Part shown: piece by piece, positions 16,900 to 26,807 of the stretch
Layout: each line of letters opens with the position of its first letter
How positions within the stretch are numbered: the stretch's first letter is position 1
Assembly (NCBI GenBank): GCA_016708785.1
Contig: JADJFC010000006.1
Location: 124,001-188,000, forward strand
DNA length: 64,000 nucleotides
From: Bacteroidota bacterium
GTDB taxonomy: Bacteria; Bacteroidota; Bacteroidia; AKYH767-A; 2013-40CM-41-45
Reading direction: 5' to 3'
Made by a program: the position numbers and the translations under genes
The notes under the pieces: model-generated
What the model was told of the DNA's origin: nothing
Seen by the model: the letters and a program-made list of their open reading frames with translations, nothing else
Database searches by the model: none

Positions 16900-18711
16900 T
16901 TACACTTCGCCCGGCAAATTTGACTTTGTAGTAGCCGAATATGGCGTTGTTTGCGGAATGAAATCATCATCAGCATTTGGCTTACCGTAATCATAAGGCC
17001 ATCTGTAAACAGTTGGAATTTCTCCCGGCCAGTTACCATGGATATGTTCAACCGGTGCAGTCCATTCGATCGTATTTGACTTCCATGGATTCTGAACAGA
17101 TTTTCTTCCGCGGTACATACTATAGAAGAAATTGAATACGAAGATAAGCTGAGCAAGTCCACCTAGAATCGCAAAGACTGAGATCAGTGCATTGATGTTC
17201 AATGCTGCATCAAATCCTTCGTAAGCTGTATATGCATAGTAACGACGAGGCGCTCCTGATAATCCAACAAAGTGCATAGGGAAGAATGTACCGTAAACAC
17301 AAACGATGGTCAACCAGAAATGGATGTAACCTAATTTCTTATTCATCATTCTGCCATACATTCTCGGGAACCAATGATAAACACCGGCAAACATTCCGAA
17401 GATCGCTGAACTACCCATTACAATGTGGAAGTGAGCTACGACGAAATATGTATCGTGAAGATTAATATCCAAAGCTGAATCACCAAGGATAATTCCAGTC
17501 AATCCACCTGAGATGAAGAACGAAACCAAACCAATTGCAAACAACATGGCCGGCGACAAAACGATATTTGCTTTCCATAGTGTTGCCAGATAGTTGAACA
17601 CTTTTACAGCTGATGGAATGGCAACCAGTAGTGTAGTAAATACGAATACCGAACCTAAGAATGGATTCATACCTGTAACAAACATGTGGTGACCCCAAAC
17701 GATAAACGATAAGAAGGCAATCACAAGCATTGAACCGATCATGGCTTTGTAACCGAAGATTGGCTTACGTGCCTGTGTAGAGATTACTTCTGATGCAAGT
17801 CCTAAGGCAGGAAGGAGTACGATATAAACCTCCGGGTGACCTAAGAACCAGAATAAATGCTGGAATAAGATCGGACTACCACCTGAATGATGAAGTGGAG
17901 CGCCATTGATAAAGATATCCGATAGATAGAAACTGGTTCCAAAACTTCTGTCAAACAATAACAACAATGCGGCTGCAACTAATACAGGGAAAGAAAGGAT
18001 ACCAAGAATAGCTGTAATAAAGAATGCCCAGATAGTAAGTGGAAGACGAGTCATGCTCATTCCTTTTGTTCGCATATTCAATATTGTTACAACGTAATTG
18101 ATACCTCCCAATAATGCTGAGGCAATGAACATGATCATACTTATTAACCACAAGGTCATTCCCAATCCGGAACCGGGTATGGCTTGCGGTAAGGCACTCA
18201 AAGGCGGATAAACCGTCCATCCGGCTGATGCAGGTCCGGCTTCAATGAACAAGGATGCTGTCATAACTGCACAAGAACCAAAGAAGAACCAATACGACAA
18301 CATATTCAGGAAGCCTGAAGCCATATCACGTGCACCGATCTGGAAAGGTATGAGGAGATTACTGAAAGTCCCTGAAAGTCCACCGGTAAGCACAAAGAAT
18401 ACCATGATGGTTCCATGGATCGTTACCAAGGCAAGATAAAAATTCGGGTCCAACTTGCCGCCTTTCCCCCAGTGGCCAACTAATTTCTCAATTATCGGAA
18501 ATTTTTGATCGGGCCATCCCAGTTGGAGACGGAAAATTAACGACATCACCATGGCTAAGATTGCCATGATAATAGCTGTTACTAAGAATTGCTTAGAGAT
18601 CATTTTATGATCCTGACTGAACACGTACTTTGTCCAGAAAGTATCATGATGTTCATGATGTTCGTGTCCATCGTGAGCATCTACTGCATGATCGTGAGAA
18701 TGAGGTGACAT
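16900..18711 (-). CDS. ctaD: cytochrome c oxidase subunit I
   Basis: A 603-residue haem-copper oxidase subunit I with about 12-14 helices reduces O2 to water and pumps protons. Diagnostic segments are LFWFLGHPEVYIVLLPALG (CuB His, the cross-linked Tyr and the D-channel Glu, so an A1-type oxidase), GHHMFVTGMNP, and HDTYFVVAHFHIVMG with the haem a and a3 His ligands. The N-terminus is unusually His-rich (HSHDHAVDAHDGHEHHEHH), which might bind metal. It is the last gene of the actABCDEF-coxII-coxI operon and accepts electrons from alternative complex III through cytochrome c domains. No subunit III or IV follows; the next gene is convergent. Confidence 0.96.
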   Translation of the reverse strand: MSPHSHDHAVDAHDGHEHHEHHDTFWTKYVFSQDHKMISKQFLVTAIIMAILAMVMSLIFRLQLGWPDQKFPIIEKLVGHWGKGGKLDPNFYLALVTIHGTIMVFFVLTGGLSGTFSNLLIPFQIGARDMASGFLNMLSYWFFFGSCAVMTASLFIEAGPASAGWTVYPPLSALPQAIPGSGLGMTLWLISMIMFIASALLGGINYVVTILNMRTKGMSMTRLPLTIWAFFITAILGILSFPVLVAAALLLLFDRSFGTSFYLSDIFINGAPLHHSGGSPILFQHLFWFLGHPEVYIVLLPALGLASEVISTQARKPIFGYKAMIGSMLVIAFLSFIVWGHHMFVTGMNPFLGSVFVFTTLLVAIPSAVKVFNYLATLWKANIVLSPAMLFAIGLVSFFISGGLTGIILGDSALDINLHDTYFVVAHFHIVMGSSAIFGMFAGVYHWFPRMYGRMMNKKLGYIHFWLTIVCVYGTFFPMHFVGLSGAPRRYYAYTAYEGFDAALNINALISVFAILGGLAQLIFVFNFFYSMYRGRKSVQNPWKSNTIEWTAPVEHIHGNWPGEIPTVYRWPYDYGKPNADDDFIPQTTPYSATTKSNLPGEV

Positions 18712-18763
18712 CAGACCTTATTTTTTTACTAGGGTAAATACTTTTTTAAACTACTAAAAGAAA

Positions 18764-19825
18764 TTATTTTTTTGAAGCTATGACTTTGTTTGGAGTAACG
18801 GCAGCTTCTGCAGTTTTTGTTGAATCCACAACAGTTACAGGAGTAGCAGGAGCAGAAACTTCAGGTCGTGCAAAAACGTAATTCTGTGTTGCATACCATT
18901 TTTTGAAATCTGCTTCACTCTCAATAACTAATTTCATACGCATATTATAATGAGCAACTCCACAGATCTTATTACACAACAAAACATAATCAAATTTATC
19001 GTTGTGTGCAATTAAACGCATGCTGTCTGTTGTGATAGTTGGCTCGACAACAAATTCAGTTGTCATTCCCGGTACACAGTTCATTTGTGCACGTAGATGT
19101 GGGAAATAAGCACTGTGTATAATATCTCTCGAATGGAATTTGAAAACAACTGTTTTGTTTACAGGAAGGTGAAGTTCATTTACGATCTTGTCATCCATAC
19201 CTGTTACATCGATTGAGTCAACTCCTAGAGGATTCGCATCTGTGATCAATTTGAAATTTGATCTTGCTAACTTATTGTCCTCTCCTGAATAACGCGCAGT
19301 CCAGTCGAATTGTTTTCCATATACTTCAACCACCATTGCATCTTTCGGAGCAGGTGCTGTGATACTGATCCACAATTTCAATCCATAAACGATAAGTCCC
19401 ATTAAAACTACTGCAGGAATAACCGTCCACCAGAATTCCAATTTATGATTATCAGGATAAAACAATGCTTTACGATCTTTCTTATACTGATATTTCCATG
19501 CATAATAGAATAAAAGGAATTGTGTAATAAAAAACACAACCATGATCAAAGCAAAATTCTGATACAAATACGCATCTGTTAATGCACCATTCTTTGATGC
19601 AGCTACAGGCAACAGATATTTTTTTGCATCGATCGTAAACCAGATCATACCTGCAAAACCCACTACCAGGAATACCAGAAAAGCTATTCCATTGAAGTTA
19701 TTGTCCTTCGTAGTGATGTGCTCATCCTCATCGCGTAAGTCACGGACCAATTCCAGAACACGCATCAGTCTCCAGCCTGTAATAAGAGCCAGTACAATTG
19801 TCAGGAGCGTTAATAAATTTATCAT
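18764..19825 (-). CDS. ctaC: cytochrome c oxidase subunit II
   Basis: A 353-residue subunit II has three hydrophobic segments (an N-terminal helix, then VFLVVGFAGMIWF and FALIMVVFFITQFLLFYYAW) and a long periplasmic cupredoxin domain. The CuA ligands are in VLLCNKICGVAHYNMRM (Cys-x3-Cys-x3-His-x2-Met), with a further His in HSAYFPHLRAQMN. There is no fused C-terminal cytochrome c (no CxxCH), unlike many caa3 subunit II proteins; the tail is Ala/Val/Thr-rich. Its electron donor would then be the haem domains of ActA or ActE. It lies 42 bp after actF and 53 bp before coxI. Confidence 0.93.
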   Translation of the reverse strand: MINLLTLLTIVLALITGWRLMRVLELVRDLRDEDEHITTKDNNFNGIAFLVFLVVGFAGMIWFTIDAKKYLLPVAASKNGALTDAYLYQNFALIMVVFFITQFLLFYYAWKYQYKKDRKALFYPDNHKLEFWWTVIPAVVLMGLIVYGLKLWISITAPAPKDAMVVEVYGKQFDWTARYSGEDNKLARSNFKLITDANPLGVDSIDVTGMDDKIVNELHLPVNKTVVFKFHSRDIIHSAYFPHLRAQMNCVPGMTTEFVVEPTITTDSMRLIAHNDKFDYVLLCNKICGVAHYNMRMKLVIESEADFKKWYATQNYVFARPEVSAPATPVTVVDSTKTAEAAVTPNKVIASKK

Positions 19826-19866
19826 GGATAATCTTTTCTTTTATCTGTAATAATATTCTTGAATGA

Positions 19867-21072
19867 TTAAATATGGTGATGTAAACTTTCTTGTAACATC
19901 GGGTGATTCTTTGGAACCAGAGATGCTTTAGTAAGTTCTGTAAGCGTGCTTAGAATAAATGCTCCAAGGAAACCAATTGCTGTTCCTATCTCTATGAAAC
20001 CTATTGTCCATTCCGCACCTACTGTGGCAGGCATAACCATCACAAATACATCGATCCAGTGACCAACTAAAATGATGATTCCGCCAAAGAACAAGATACG
20101 CTTTGTACGTTTCGCATCGCGAGTCATGAATACAAGGAATGGTGCAATGAAGTTAATGAAGAAGTTTCCGATCCATATGCTTCTGAACAACTTCCATCTC
20201 GTCTGATAGTAACCTACCTCTTCAGGTAAATTTGCATACCATATCAACATGAACTGAGAGAACCACAGGTATGTCCAGAACACTGAAAATGCAAACATAA
20301 ATTTACCGATGTCATGAAAATGGCTATCAGTAAGGTGGTTCATATATCCTTTTCTATCCAGATACAACACAAACATGGCAAGCATTGCTAATCCGCTAAC
20401 GAATAAGCCTGCGAAAATATACCAGCCAAATAATGTAGAGAACCAATGTGCATCAAGGCTCATTAGAATATCCCACGCAGCCATTGAAGATGATACAGCA
20501 AAGATCACCAGGAATATCGCTGAAAGAACAACACTGCGTTTGTAATGCTCGATGTTTCCATCAAGATCTTCCTGCAAACTATGTCTGCGTAATACATATG
20601 TGAAACCAACCCATAACACTGCATACAACACTAAACGTGAAATGTAAAATGGTATATTCAGGAAGCCTAATTTACCTGCAAGAATTGGGTCAAATACGGG
20701 GCTATTTGGATCTGATAATTCTTCATGAGAATGGTGTGTCCAATGATAAAGATCGTGATGACCGAAAATAAAGATCAGAATCAATCCCAGCATTCCGTAT
20801 TTAAGGAATCCACCCATTGCTTCCGGCACTCGTTTGATACCGACTGTCCATCCCGACTGGGCTGCATAGTTAAAGGCAATAAAGAATGTTCCCGCTAATG
20901 CAATCGCAGTGAAATAAAAATCGTTCTGAAGCAAAACTGCCCAGGTACGTGTTTTATCAGTCATGAAACCCATAATGATCGCAATCACTCCAATAGCGAT
21001 CATCACTAGTGGGATCATTTTATTATTCCGGGTAAGCTCGTATTTTCTGTCCATCTTATAGAACGTTGGCAA
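19867..21072 (-). CDS. actF: alternative complex III membrane subunit ActF
   Basis: ActF is a 401-residue polytopic quinol:cytochrome c oxidoreductase subunit with about ten helices, related to ActC/NrfD-type proteins but more diverged. Recognisable segments are the N-terminal MDRKYELTRNNKM, then FGHHDLYHWTHHS and FSQFMLIWYANLPEE. In the known complex it lies beside ActC in the membrane. The translation could start at 21072 (MPTFYKMDRKYEL) or at the second Met at 21054. It lies 16 bp after actE and directly upstream of coxII. Confidence 0.9.
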   Translation of the reverse strand: MPTFYKMDRKYELTRNNKMIPLVMIAIGVIAIIMGFMTDKTRTWAVLLQNDFYFTAIALAGTFFIAFNYAAQSGWTVGIKRVPEAMGGFLKYGMLGLILIFIFGHHDLYHWTHHSHEELSDPNSPVFDPILAGKLGFLNIPFYISRLVLYAVLWVGFTYVLRRHSLQEDLDGNIEHYKRSVVLSAIFLVIFAVSSSMAAWDILMSLDAHWFSTLFGWYIFAGLFVSGLAMLAMFVLYLDRKGYMNHLTDSHFHDIGKFMFAFSVFWTYLWFSQFMLIWYANLPEEVGYYQTRWKLFRSIWIGNFFINFIAPFLVFMTRDAKRTKRILFFGGIIILVGHWIDVFVMVMPATVGAEWTIGFIEIGTAIGFLGAFILSTLTELTKASLVPKNHPMLQESLHHHI

Positions 21073-21088
21073 TAGATTTTTTACTCAA

Positions 21089-21745
21089 TTACATTTTTGT
21101 TGTACTTCCTGCATTCTTTGTAGAATCTGCAGGTGTTGCTGAAGCTGTTTGTCCTGCAGGATTCTGCAAAGTCTGAACATACATAATTATTTTCCAGCGT
21201 TGTGTTGGTGTAACCTGAGAGGCATGTGAGCCCATCATGTTTTTACCCCAGGTAATAGAATGATACATCTTTCCTTCCGGAAGATTTTTCAGAAGGTCTG
21301 AATTGTATGCAGGAGGAATTGGCCCGTTGAATTTAGTAACTGCTCCATCACCCATTCCTGTTGCACCATGACAGTGACCACAGAAATTTGTGTACAAAAC
21401 TTTTCCTTCAGCAAGTGAATTATCATCTTTCACCAACGGATTACGAAGACCTGTTCCCGCTGCTTCATAACCTTCCGGAGTATTCGGATAAGTATATGGC
21501 AAACGATCGTAGTCGTTATAGATCATATCTCCTCTTGCAATCGTTCCATTTACCGGTTGACGTGCTGTCATGCTATCGGCAAAATTTGGATTAGAAGAAT
21601 AGGTCTCATAGCTCGGTGAGCGATACATGTTAGGCATGTATTCGAAACCCGGTTTTTTGGGGTCATCATTTGTGCAAGATGCTAATTGAGCAACAGCAGC
21701 AAATGAAACGATTATACTAACTATTTTTTTCATTGATCGGATCAT
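21089..21745 (-). CDS. actE: alternative complex III cytochrome c subunit ActE
   Basis: A 218-residue monohaem cytochrome c lipoprotein: signal peptide then lipobox QLASCTND, conserved SPSYETYSSNPNF, haem motif CGHCH (FCGHCHGATGMGDGAV) and a distal Met (GKNMMGSHASQV). It probably passes electrons to the oxidase. The start overlaps the actD stop by 4 bp, which indicates translational coupling; an internal ATG at 21733 (MKKIVSI) is an alternative start with a tidier signal peptide. The C-terminus is low-complexity Ala/Thr/Ser. Confidence 0.93.
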   Translation of the reverse strand: MIRSMKKIVSIIVSFAAVAQLASCTNDDPKKPGFEYMPNMYRSPSYETYSSNPNFADSMTARQPVNGTIARGDMIYNDYDRLPYTYPNTPEGYEAAGTGLRNPLVKDDNSLAEGKVLYTNFCGHCHGATGMGDGAVTKFNGPIPPAYNSDLLKNLPEGKMYHSITWGKNMMGSHASQVTPTQRWKIIMYVQTLQNPAGQTASATPADSTKNAGSTTKM

Positions 21746-22275
21746 GAAAATTGCATTGATTTTAATAGAACATCTGATGCACCTTCGCTTTTTATCAAAG
21801 CTGCAACATCATTCACCTTGCTCTCATCTTTCACGTCTACATGAAGAATGAATTTATCATCTGTAATTCTTGGATGCGGAATCGGAGCTGTTACACCCGG
21901 CAATAATTTACTTCTAAGTAAAAATGTTATTGCCATTCCATGCGCTGCACAGAATACTGTTAATTCAAACGTAACCGGAATAAATGCCGGTAGGTTCATA
22001 TAGAACATCATGTTCGGCTTACCTCCGATGTTGATCGGCCAGTCGTAGATCATCATGTACCATGTCATCCATAATGCAAATGATGTACCTGTCAATCCAT
22101 ATAGGAATGAAGCGATTGAAATTCGGGTACGCGGTACGCCTATCAAAGACTCGATTCCGTGAATAGGAAACGGACTTTGAACGTCTTTACAGACTACTCC
22201 TTTTTCTTTCAATAGTGGAATGGCATGCATTAATGCTTCCTCATCATCGAAAACTCCGTAGATTCTTTTTGCCAT
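21742..22275 (-). CDS. actD: alternative complex III subunit ActD (DUF3341)
   Basis: ActD is a 177-residue protein of the DUF3341 family, with two transmembrane helices (about residues 55-75 and 95-118) between soluble ends: an N-terminal KRIYGVFDDEEALMHAIPLL and a C-terminal ferredoxin-like segment (FILHVDVKDESKVNDVAALI). In the structure of the complex it is a peripheral membrane subunit without cofactors. It is encoded 2 bp after actC and overlaps actE by 4 bp. Confidence 0.92.
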   Translation of the reverse strand: MAKRIYGVFDDEEALMHAIPLLKEKGVVCKDVQSPFPIHGIESLIGVPRTRISIASFLYGLTGTSFALWMTWYMMIYDWPINIGGKPNMMFYMNLPAFIPVTFELTVFCAAHGMAITFLLRSKLLPGVTAPIPHPRITDDKFILHVDVKDESKVNDVAALIKSEGASDVLLKSMQFS

Positions 22276-22277
22276 GA

Positions 22278-23660
22278 TTAGAGAATTCCTTTTTTCTTAT
22301 ACTGATTACCCGTTTTCTTCAAGATCGATTTCAACTCTGCAAGAGCGATAACCGGGAAGAGACGAGAGAAGGTTAAGAATAATACGAAGAACAAACCTAT
22401 TGTTCCCACGAAAATTCCTACTTCAATAAATGTCGGTGAATACATTACCCAACTTGACGGTAAATAGTCACGGTGTAGTGATGTTACGATGATCACAAAA
22501 CGCTCAAACCACATTCCGATATTTACAAATATGGAAATGATGAATGTCGCCATGATACTTGTACGAATTTTTTTGAACCAGAAAAGCTGAGGTGTGATCA
22601 CGTTACATGTCATCATACTCCAATATGCCCACCAGTATGGTCCAAACGCTCTGTTCTGGAATGCATAGCCTTCATATCCATTACCGGAATACCACGCAAT
22701 GAAGAACTCAGTAGTATATGCAACCCCAACGATCGATCCGGTAAGGATGATGATCTTATTCATCAATTCGATATGCTGAAGTGTTATGTATTCTTGTAAG
22801 CCTAAAACTTTTCTTGCGATGATCATCAACGTTAATACCATGGCAAATCCTGAGAAGATCGCACCGGCAACGAAGTATGGCGGGAAGATAGTTGTGTGCC
22901 ATCCGGGAACGATGGATGTGGCGAAGTCAAAGGAGACAATGGTATGCACAGAAAGTACGAGTGGCGTCGATAAACCTGCCAGTACCAAGGATACCTCTTC
23001 AAAGCGGTGCCAGTCACGTGCTGTTCCTTTCCAACCAAATGAAATGATACCGTAGATAAAACGTTTTGTAGGATCCACACAACGATCACGAACCGTTGCA
23101 AGATCAGGAAGCAATCCTAAATACCAGAACACTAACGATACTGAGAAGTATGTAGAGATCGCAAATACATCCCAAAGAAGTGGTGAGTTAAAATTCACCC
23201 ATAGTGAACCGAATTGGTTTGCCAGTGGTAACATCCAGTAATCTAACCATGGACGACCGGTGTGGAACAATGGAAATAGTCCGGCACAAATTACGGCGAA
23301 GATCGTCATCGCTTCCGCTGAACGGTTGATTGACATTCTCCAACGCTGACGGAACAACAATAAGATGGCAGAGATCAAGGTGCCGGCGTGACCGATACCG
23401 ATCCACCAAACGAAATTGGTGATATCCCATGCCCAACCTACTGTTTTGTTGGCTCCCCACGAACCGATACCGGTTCCAATTGTGTAAGCCAGACAAGTCA
23501 TTCCCCAAATCATCGCAACAAATGCTACGATAAAGGAAATCCACCAGTATTTATTTGCCTTTCCTTCAATCGGACGACAGATATCTTCCGTCATCTGATG
23601 GTAGGTCTTCTTTCCGAGAATTAAGGGGTCCCGAACAACCGCTTCATGATTACCGCTCAT
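22278..23660 (-). CDS. actC: alternative complex III membrane subunit ActC (NrfD/PsrC type)
   Basis: A 460-residue polytopic protein with about ten helices, homologous to NrfD/PsrC quinol-interacting subunits; it carries the presumed menaquinol oxidation site. Typical segments are WWIGIGHAGTLISAILLLF, HTGRPWLDYWMLP, WGWKG-like FGWKGTARDWHRFEEVSLVL and SVHTIVSFDFATSIVPGWH. It passes electrons to the Fe-S domain of ActB. The gene follows actB by 34 bp. Confidence 0.95.
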   Translation of the reverse strand: MSGNHEAVVRDPLILGKKTYHQMTEDICRPIEGKANKYWWISFIVAFVAMIWGMTCLAYTIGTGIGSWGANKTVGWAWDITNFVWWIGIGHAGTLISAILLLFRQRWRMSINRSAEAMTIFAVICAGLFPLFHTGRPWLDYWMLPLANQFGSLWVNFNSPLLWDVFAISTYFSVSLVFWYLGLLPDLATVRDRCVDPTKRFIYGIISFGWKGTARDWHRFEEVSLVLAGLSTPLVLSVHTIVSFDFATSIVPGWHTTIFPPYFVAGAIFSGFAMVLTLMIIARKVLGLQEYITLQHIELMNKIIILTGSIVGVAYTTEFFIAWYSGNGYEGYAFQNRAFGPYWWAYWSMMTCNVITPQLFWFKKIRTSIMATFIISIFVNIGMWFERFVIIVTSLHRDYLPSSWVMYSPTFIEVGIFVGTIGLFFVLFLTFSRLFPVIALAELKSILKKTGNQYKKKGIL

Positions 23661-23694
23661 GATCTTATATTAGTCAAGCTAAAACTGTTACTAC

Positions 23695-26600
23695 TTATGA
23701 ATGTTTTTCTGCACCCTTTGTGTGGACCTCTGCCACTTCTTCTACATTACGAACTTTCGTTTGATAGAATACATTTGGCTGAACGTTCAACTCTCCAAGT
23801 AAATGGTAGCTGCGTTCTTCCGGCTTCCACATTGTATTGATTGCACTGTCTTTTCTGTTGTAATCCCCGAAAGTGATGGCTTGTGTAGGACAAGTCTGAG
23901 CACATGCTGTGTTCACTTCTCCTTCTTTCACCTGACGACCTTCTTTCTTCGCATTCAATTTTCCTTCCTGAATACGTTGAACACACATTGAGCATTTTTC
24001 CATTACTCCACGTGAACGAACTACTACATCAGGATTCAATACCATTTTACCTAAGTCATTGTTGGTATTAAAATCGAAGTCTTTATTATCCGAATACTGG
24101 AACCAGTTAAAGCGACGAACTTTGTATGGACAGTTGTTCGCGCAGTAACGTGTACCAACACAACGGTTGTACGTCATCTGATTCAAACCTTCCGAACTGT
24201 GGCTTGTCGCGATTACCGGACAAACCGTTTCGCAAGGAGCGTGATTACAATGCTGACACATTACAGGCTGGTAAACAACCTTAGGCATGTCACTTGGAAT
24301 TTCCATTAATGCATTGTCGCCCGATTGATGTTCTTTCGGATCAGCATCGCTGCTGTAGTAACGATCGATACGCATCCAGTGCATTTCACGGCTGCGTCTT
24401 ACCTCGTCTTTTCCTACAACGGATACGTTATTCTCTGCCGTACAAGCTACAACGCAAGCGCCGCAACCGATACAACTATTCAAATCGATTGATAATCCCC
24501 AGTGATGATTTCCGATTTCATGCTCAGTCCAAAGAGTAACATTTTCTGTTCTCTCTTTCTTGATGTCTTTACCGGCTTTTATTTCCAGTAACTCCGGCTC
24601 ATTTCCTGCATTCGGATTTTTAATGAATTCTTCAAGCGTTGTCTCTTTTACAATTGCACGACCCATCATTGTGTGATGCGTCTGTGTAGCGGCAAAAAGA
24701 TAATCTTCATCCACGGTTTTCGAAATTTCTACCGGAGCAGAATAACGAAGACTGTTTCCTGAGATCGTAACGAAAGGATAAGCATTTACACCGATCTTAT
24801 CTGCAGTTTTACCTGCTGCAGTTCTTCCATAACCAACGGCTAACGAAACTGTACCTGCAGTTTGACCCGGCTGAATTACTACCGGAACTTTTGCACTTAC
24901 ATTTCCACTCTTAATAGAAACGATATTTCCCTGAGCCCAACCTTTTTCACGAGCATCTTTTTGGTGATACCGCTAAATAATTGTCCCAGGTAATTTTAGA
25001 GATTGGATCCGGTAACTCTTGCAACCAAGGATTGTTTGCCTGAAGTCCATTTCCTAATCCGACTTTTTCATAGATCACTAATTCAAATCCTGCTTTCTCT
25101 CCGCCTGCTGGTGCAGTCAAAGAAGCACTTGATGTGAATTTACCTGCTGCTGTCCCTGTGTTTTCAAGTACACCGTCCTGAAGGAATTTTTCCCATGACA
25201 AACCAACAGGTAACATTGATGACCAACCTGCTTTCATGTAATCATGAAATAGGGTTGGTGTTCCTGCCCATGCAAGTAATGTTTCCTGGAATTGACGTGT
25301 ATTGAATAATGGAGAAATTGTAGGCTGAGAGATCGAATAAAAACCTTTCTTCGGTTCAGCGTCATTCCAGCTTTCTAAAGAATGGTGGTCAGGACATACA
25401 AATTGACAAAGCAAAGATGTTTCATCAGGGCGATCAGAGAAAGAAACAGTAAGTTCTGTTCTCTTCATTCCGTCAGTGAACGCTTTCGCGTCCGGTAAAG
25501 TGTATGCAGGATTACAATTGTAAACCAATAATGCAGATACTTCGCCTTTATTCATTTCGTCAGTGAAAGCTGCAAGTTCTGCATCATTACCTTGACGTAA
25601 ATTACATGTTGTTGTAAGATCAATTGTGTTGCCATAGCTATCAAGCATTACATTGATCGCATTCACGATATTCTGAGTTGCAATATCGTTGATACCACAA
25701 ACGACAAGTGACTTGCCTTTGTTTGCCAGTAACTCTTCTGCTGCCTTTTCAATTTTGACTGCTAATTCACCTTCAATGCCACCGCTGATCGCAGATGCAC
25801 CTGATTTAGATGCAATGGCATTGTATAAAGCAACAACTGCTGAACCTTGTTGTGATGGCTTTACTCCAATACGAACATCAGCATTACTTCCTGTAACAGA
25901 CATTGCTGCTTCCAATTGAATGTGACGCGACATTGCTTTTTTACCACCGTCTAATTTACGTGTCTCTGCATACTGAGCAGCGTATTCGATAGGCGAAATC
26001 CAGTTCACTAAGAAATCAGATTCAATACCAACGATTACGTTTGCTTTATTGAACATATAAGAAGGAATTCCATTCACGCCAAAGCTGTCCAGATTAGACT
26101 GGCGCATTGCTGATAATGAAATTGCATCGTATTGAATATGTTTTGTTGTCGGATATTTTTTAGAGAAATCTCCGATCACACGAAGTGTTGAAGGACTGAT
26201 CACTGTAGAAGATAAGATACGGATCTTTCCGCCTTTGGCAGCGATAGCAGTTAGTTTTTCACCAATCGCTTTATCTACATCAGCCCAACTTGCAGCGTTT
26301 CCGCTCATTAATGGTCCGCGTAAACGAACGTTGTCATATAAAGAAAGTACAGAAGCCTGAACACGCGCATTGATGCGTCCTTTGCTGATTGAGCTCAGTG
26401 TGTTTCCTTCCACTTTAATTGGACGACCTTCACGAGTCTTTACAACAAGACTTGCATAATCATATCCGTCGAAATAAGTTGACGCATAATAGTTAGCAAT
26501 TCCCGGAGTGATCTGCTCAGGACGAATCACATAAGGAATCGTTTTACGAACAGGAGCTTCGCAGGCAGCCAAAGAAGCAGCAGCAACACTGAATCCTAAA

Positions 26601-26761
26601 AACTTCAGGAAGTCACGACGAGGCGTAACTGTAATGTCTTCTGCTTTTTTATTGATGAGTTCATCGATAGGAAGAGGCTCGTAAAACTCGTCGTTTTTTA
26701 AACGTACGAACTCTGCATCATTGCGAAGTTCTTCTACACCTTTCCAGTATTTCTTTTCCAT
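23695..26761 (-). CDS. actB: alternative complex III large subunit ActB (molybdopterin-like plus Fe-S; frameshifted)
   Basis: This roughly 1,021-residue protein begins MEKKYWKGVEEL, has a Tat-type motif (RRDFLKFLG) and a lipobox-like LAAC near residue 68, then a molybdopterin-oxidoreductase-like domain thought to lack the cofactor. The C-terminal third is a multi-cluster ferredoxin domain: CIGCGACVVACTAENN, CQHCNHAPCETVCP, CVGTRYCANNCPYK, CSMC and CAQTCPTQAI. The frame breaks at five T (24958-24962; four expected): ...YLAVSPKRCS stops, whereas the other frame reads KDAREKGWAQGN. Removing one base makes exactly 1,022 codons. This is the only gain among the window's frame errors. It sits between actA and actC. 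Confidence 0.92.
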
Positions 26762-26807
26762 TGTTGAATCTTAATGGTAATTCTTTTAACCGCTTATATT
26801 TATATTC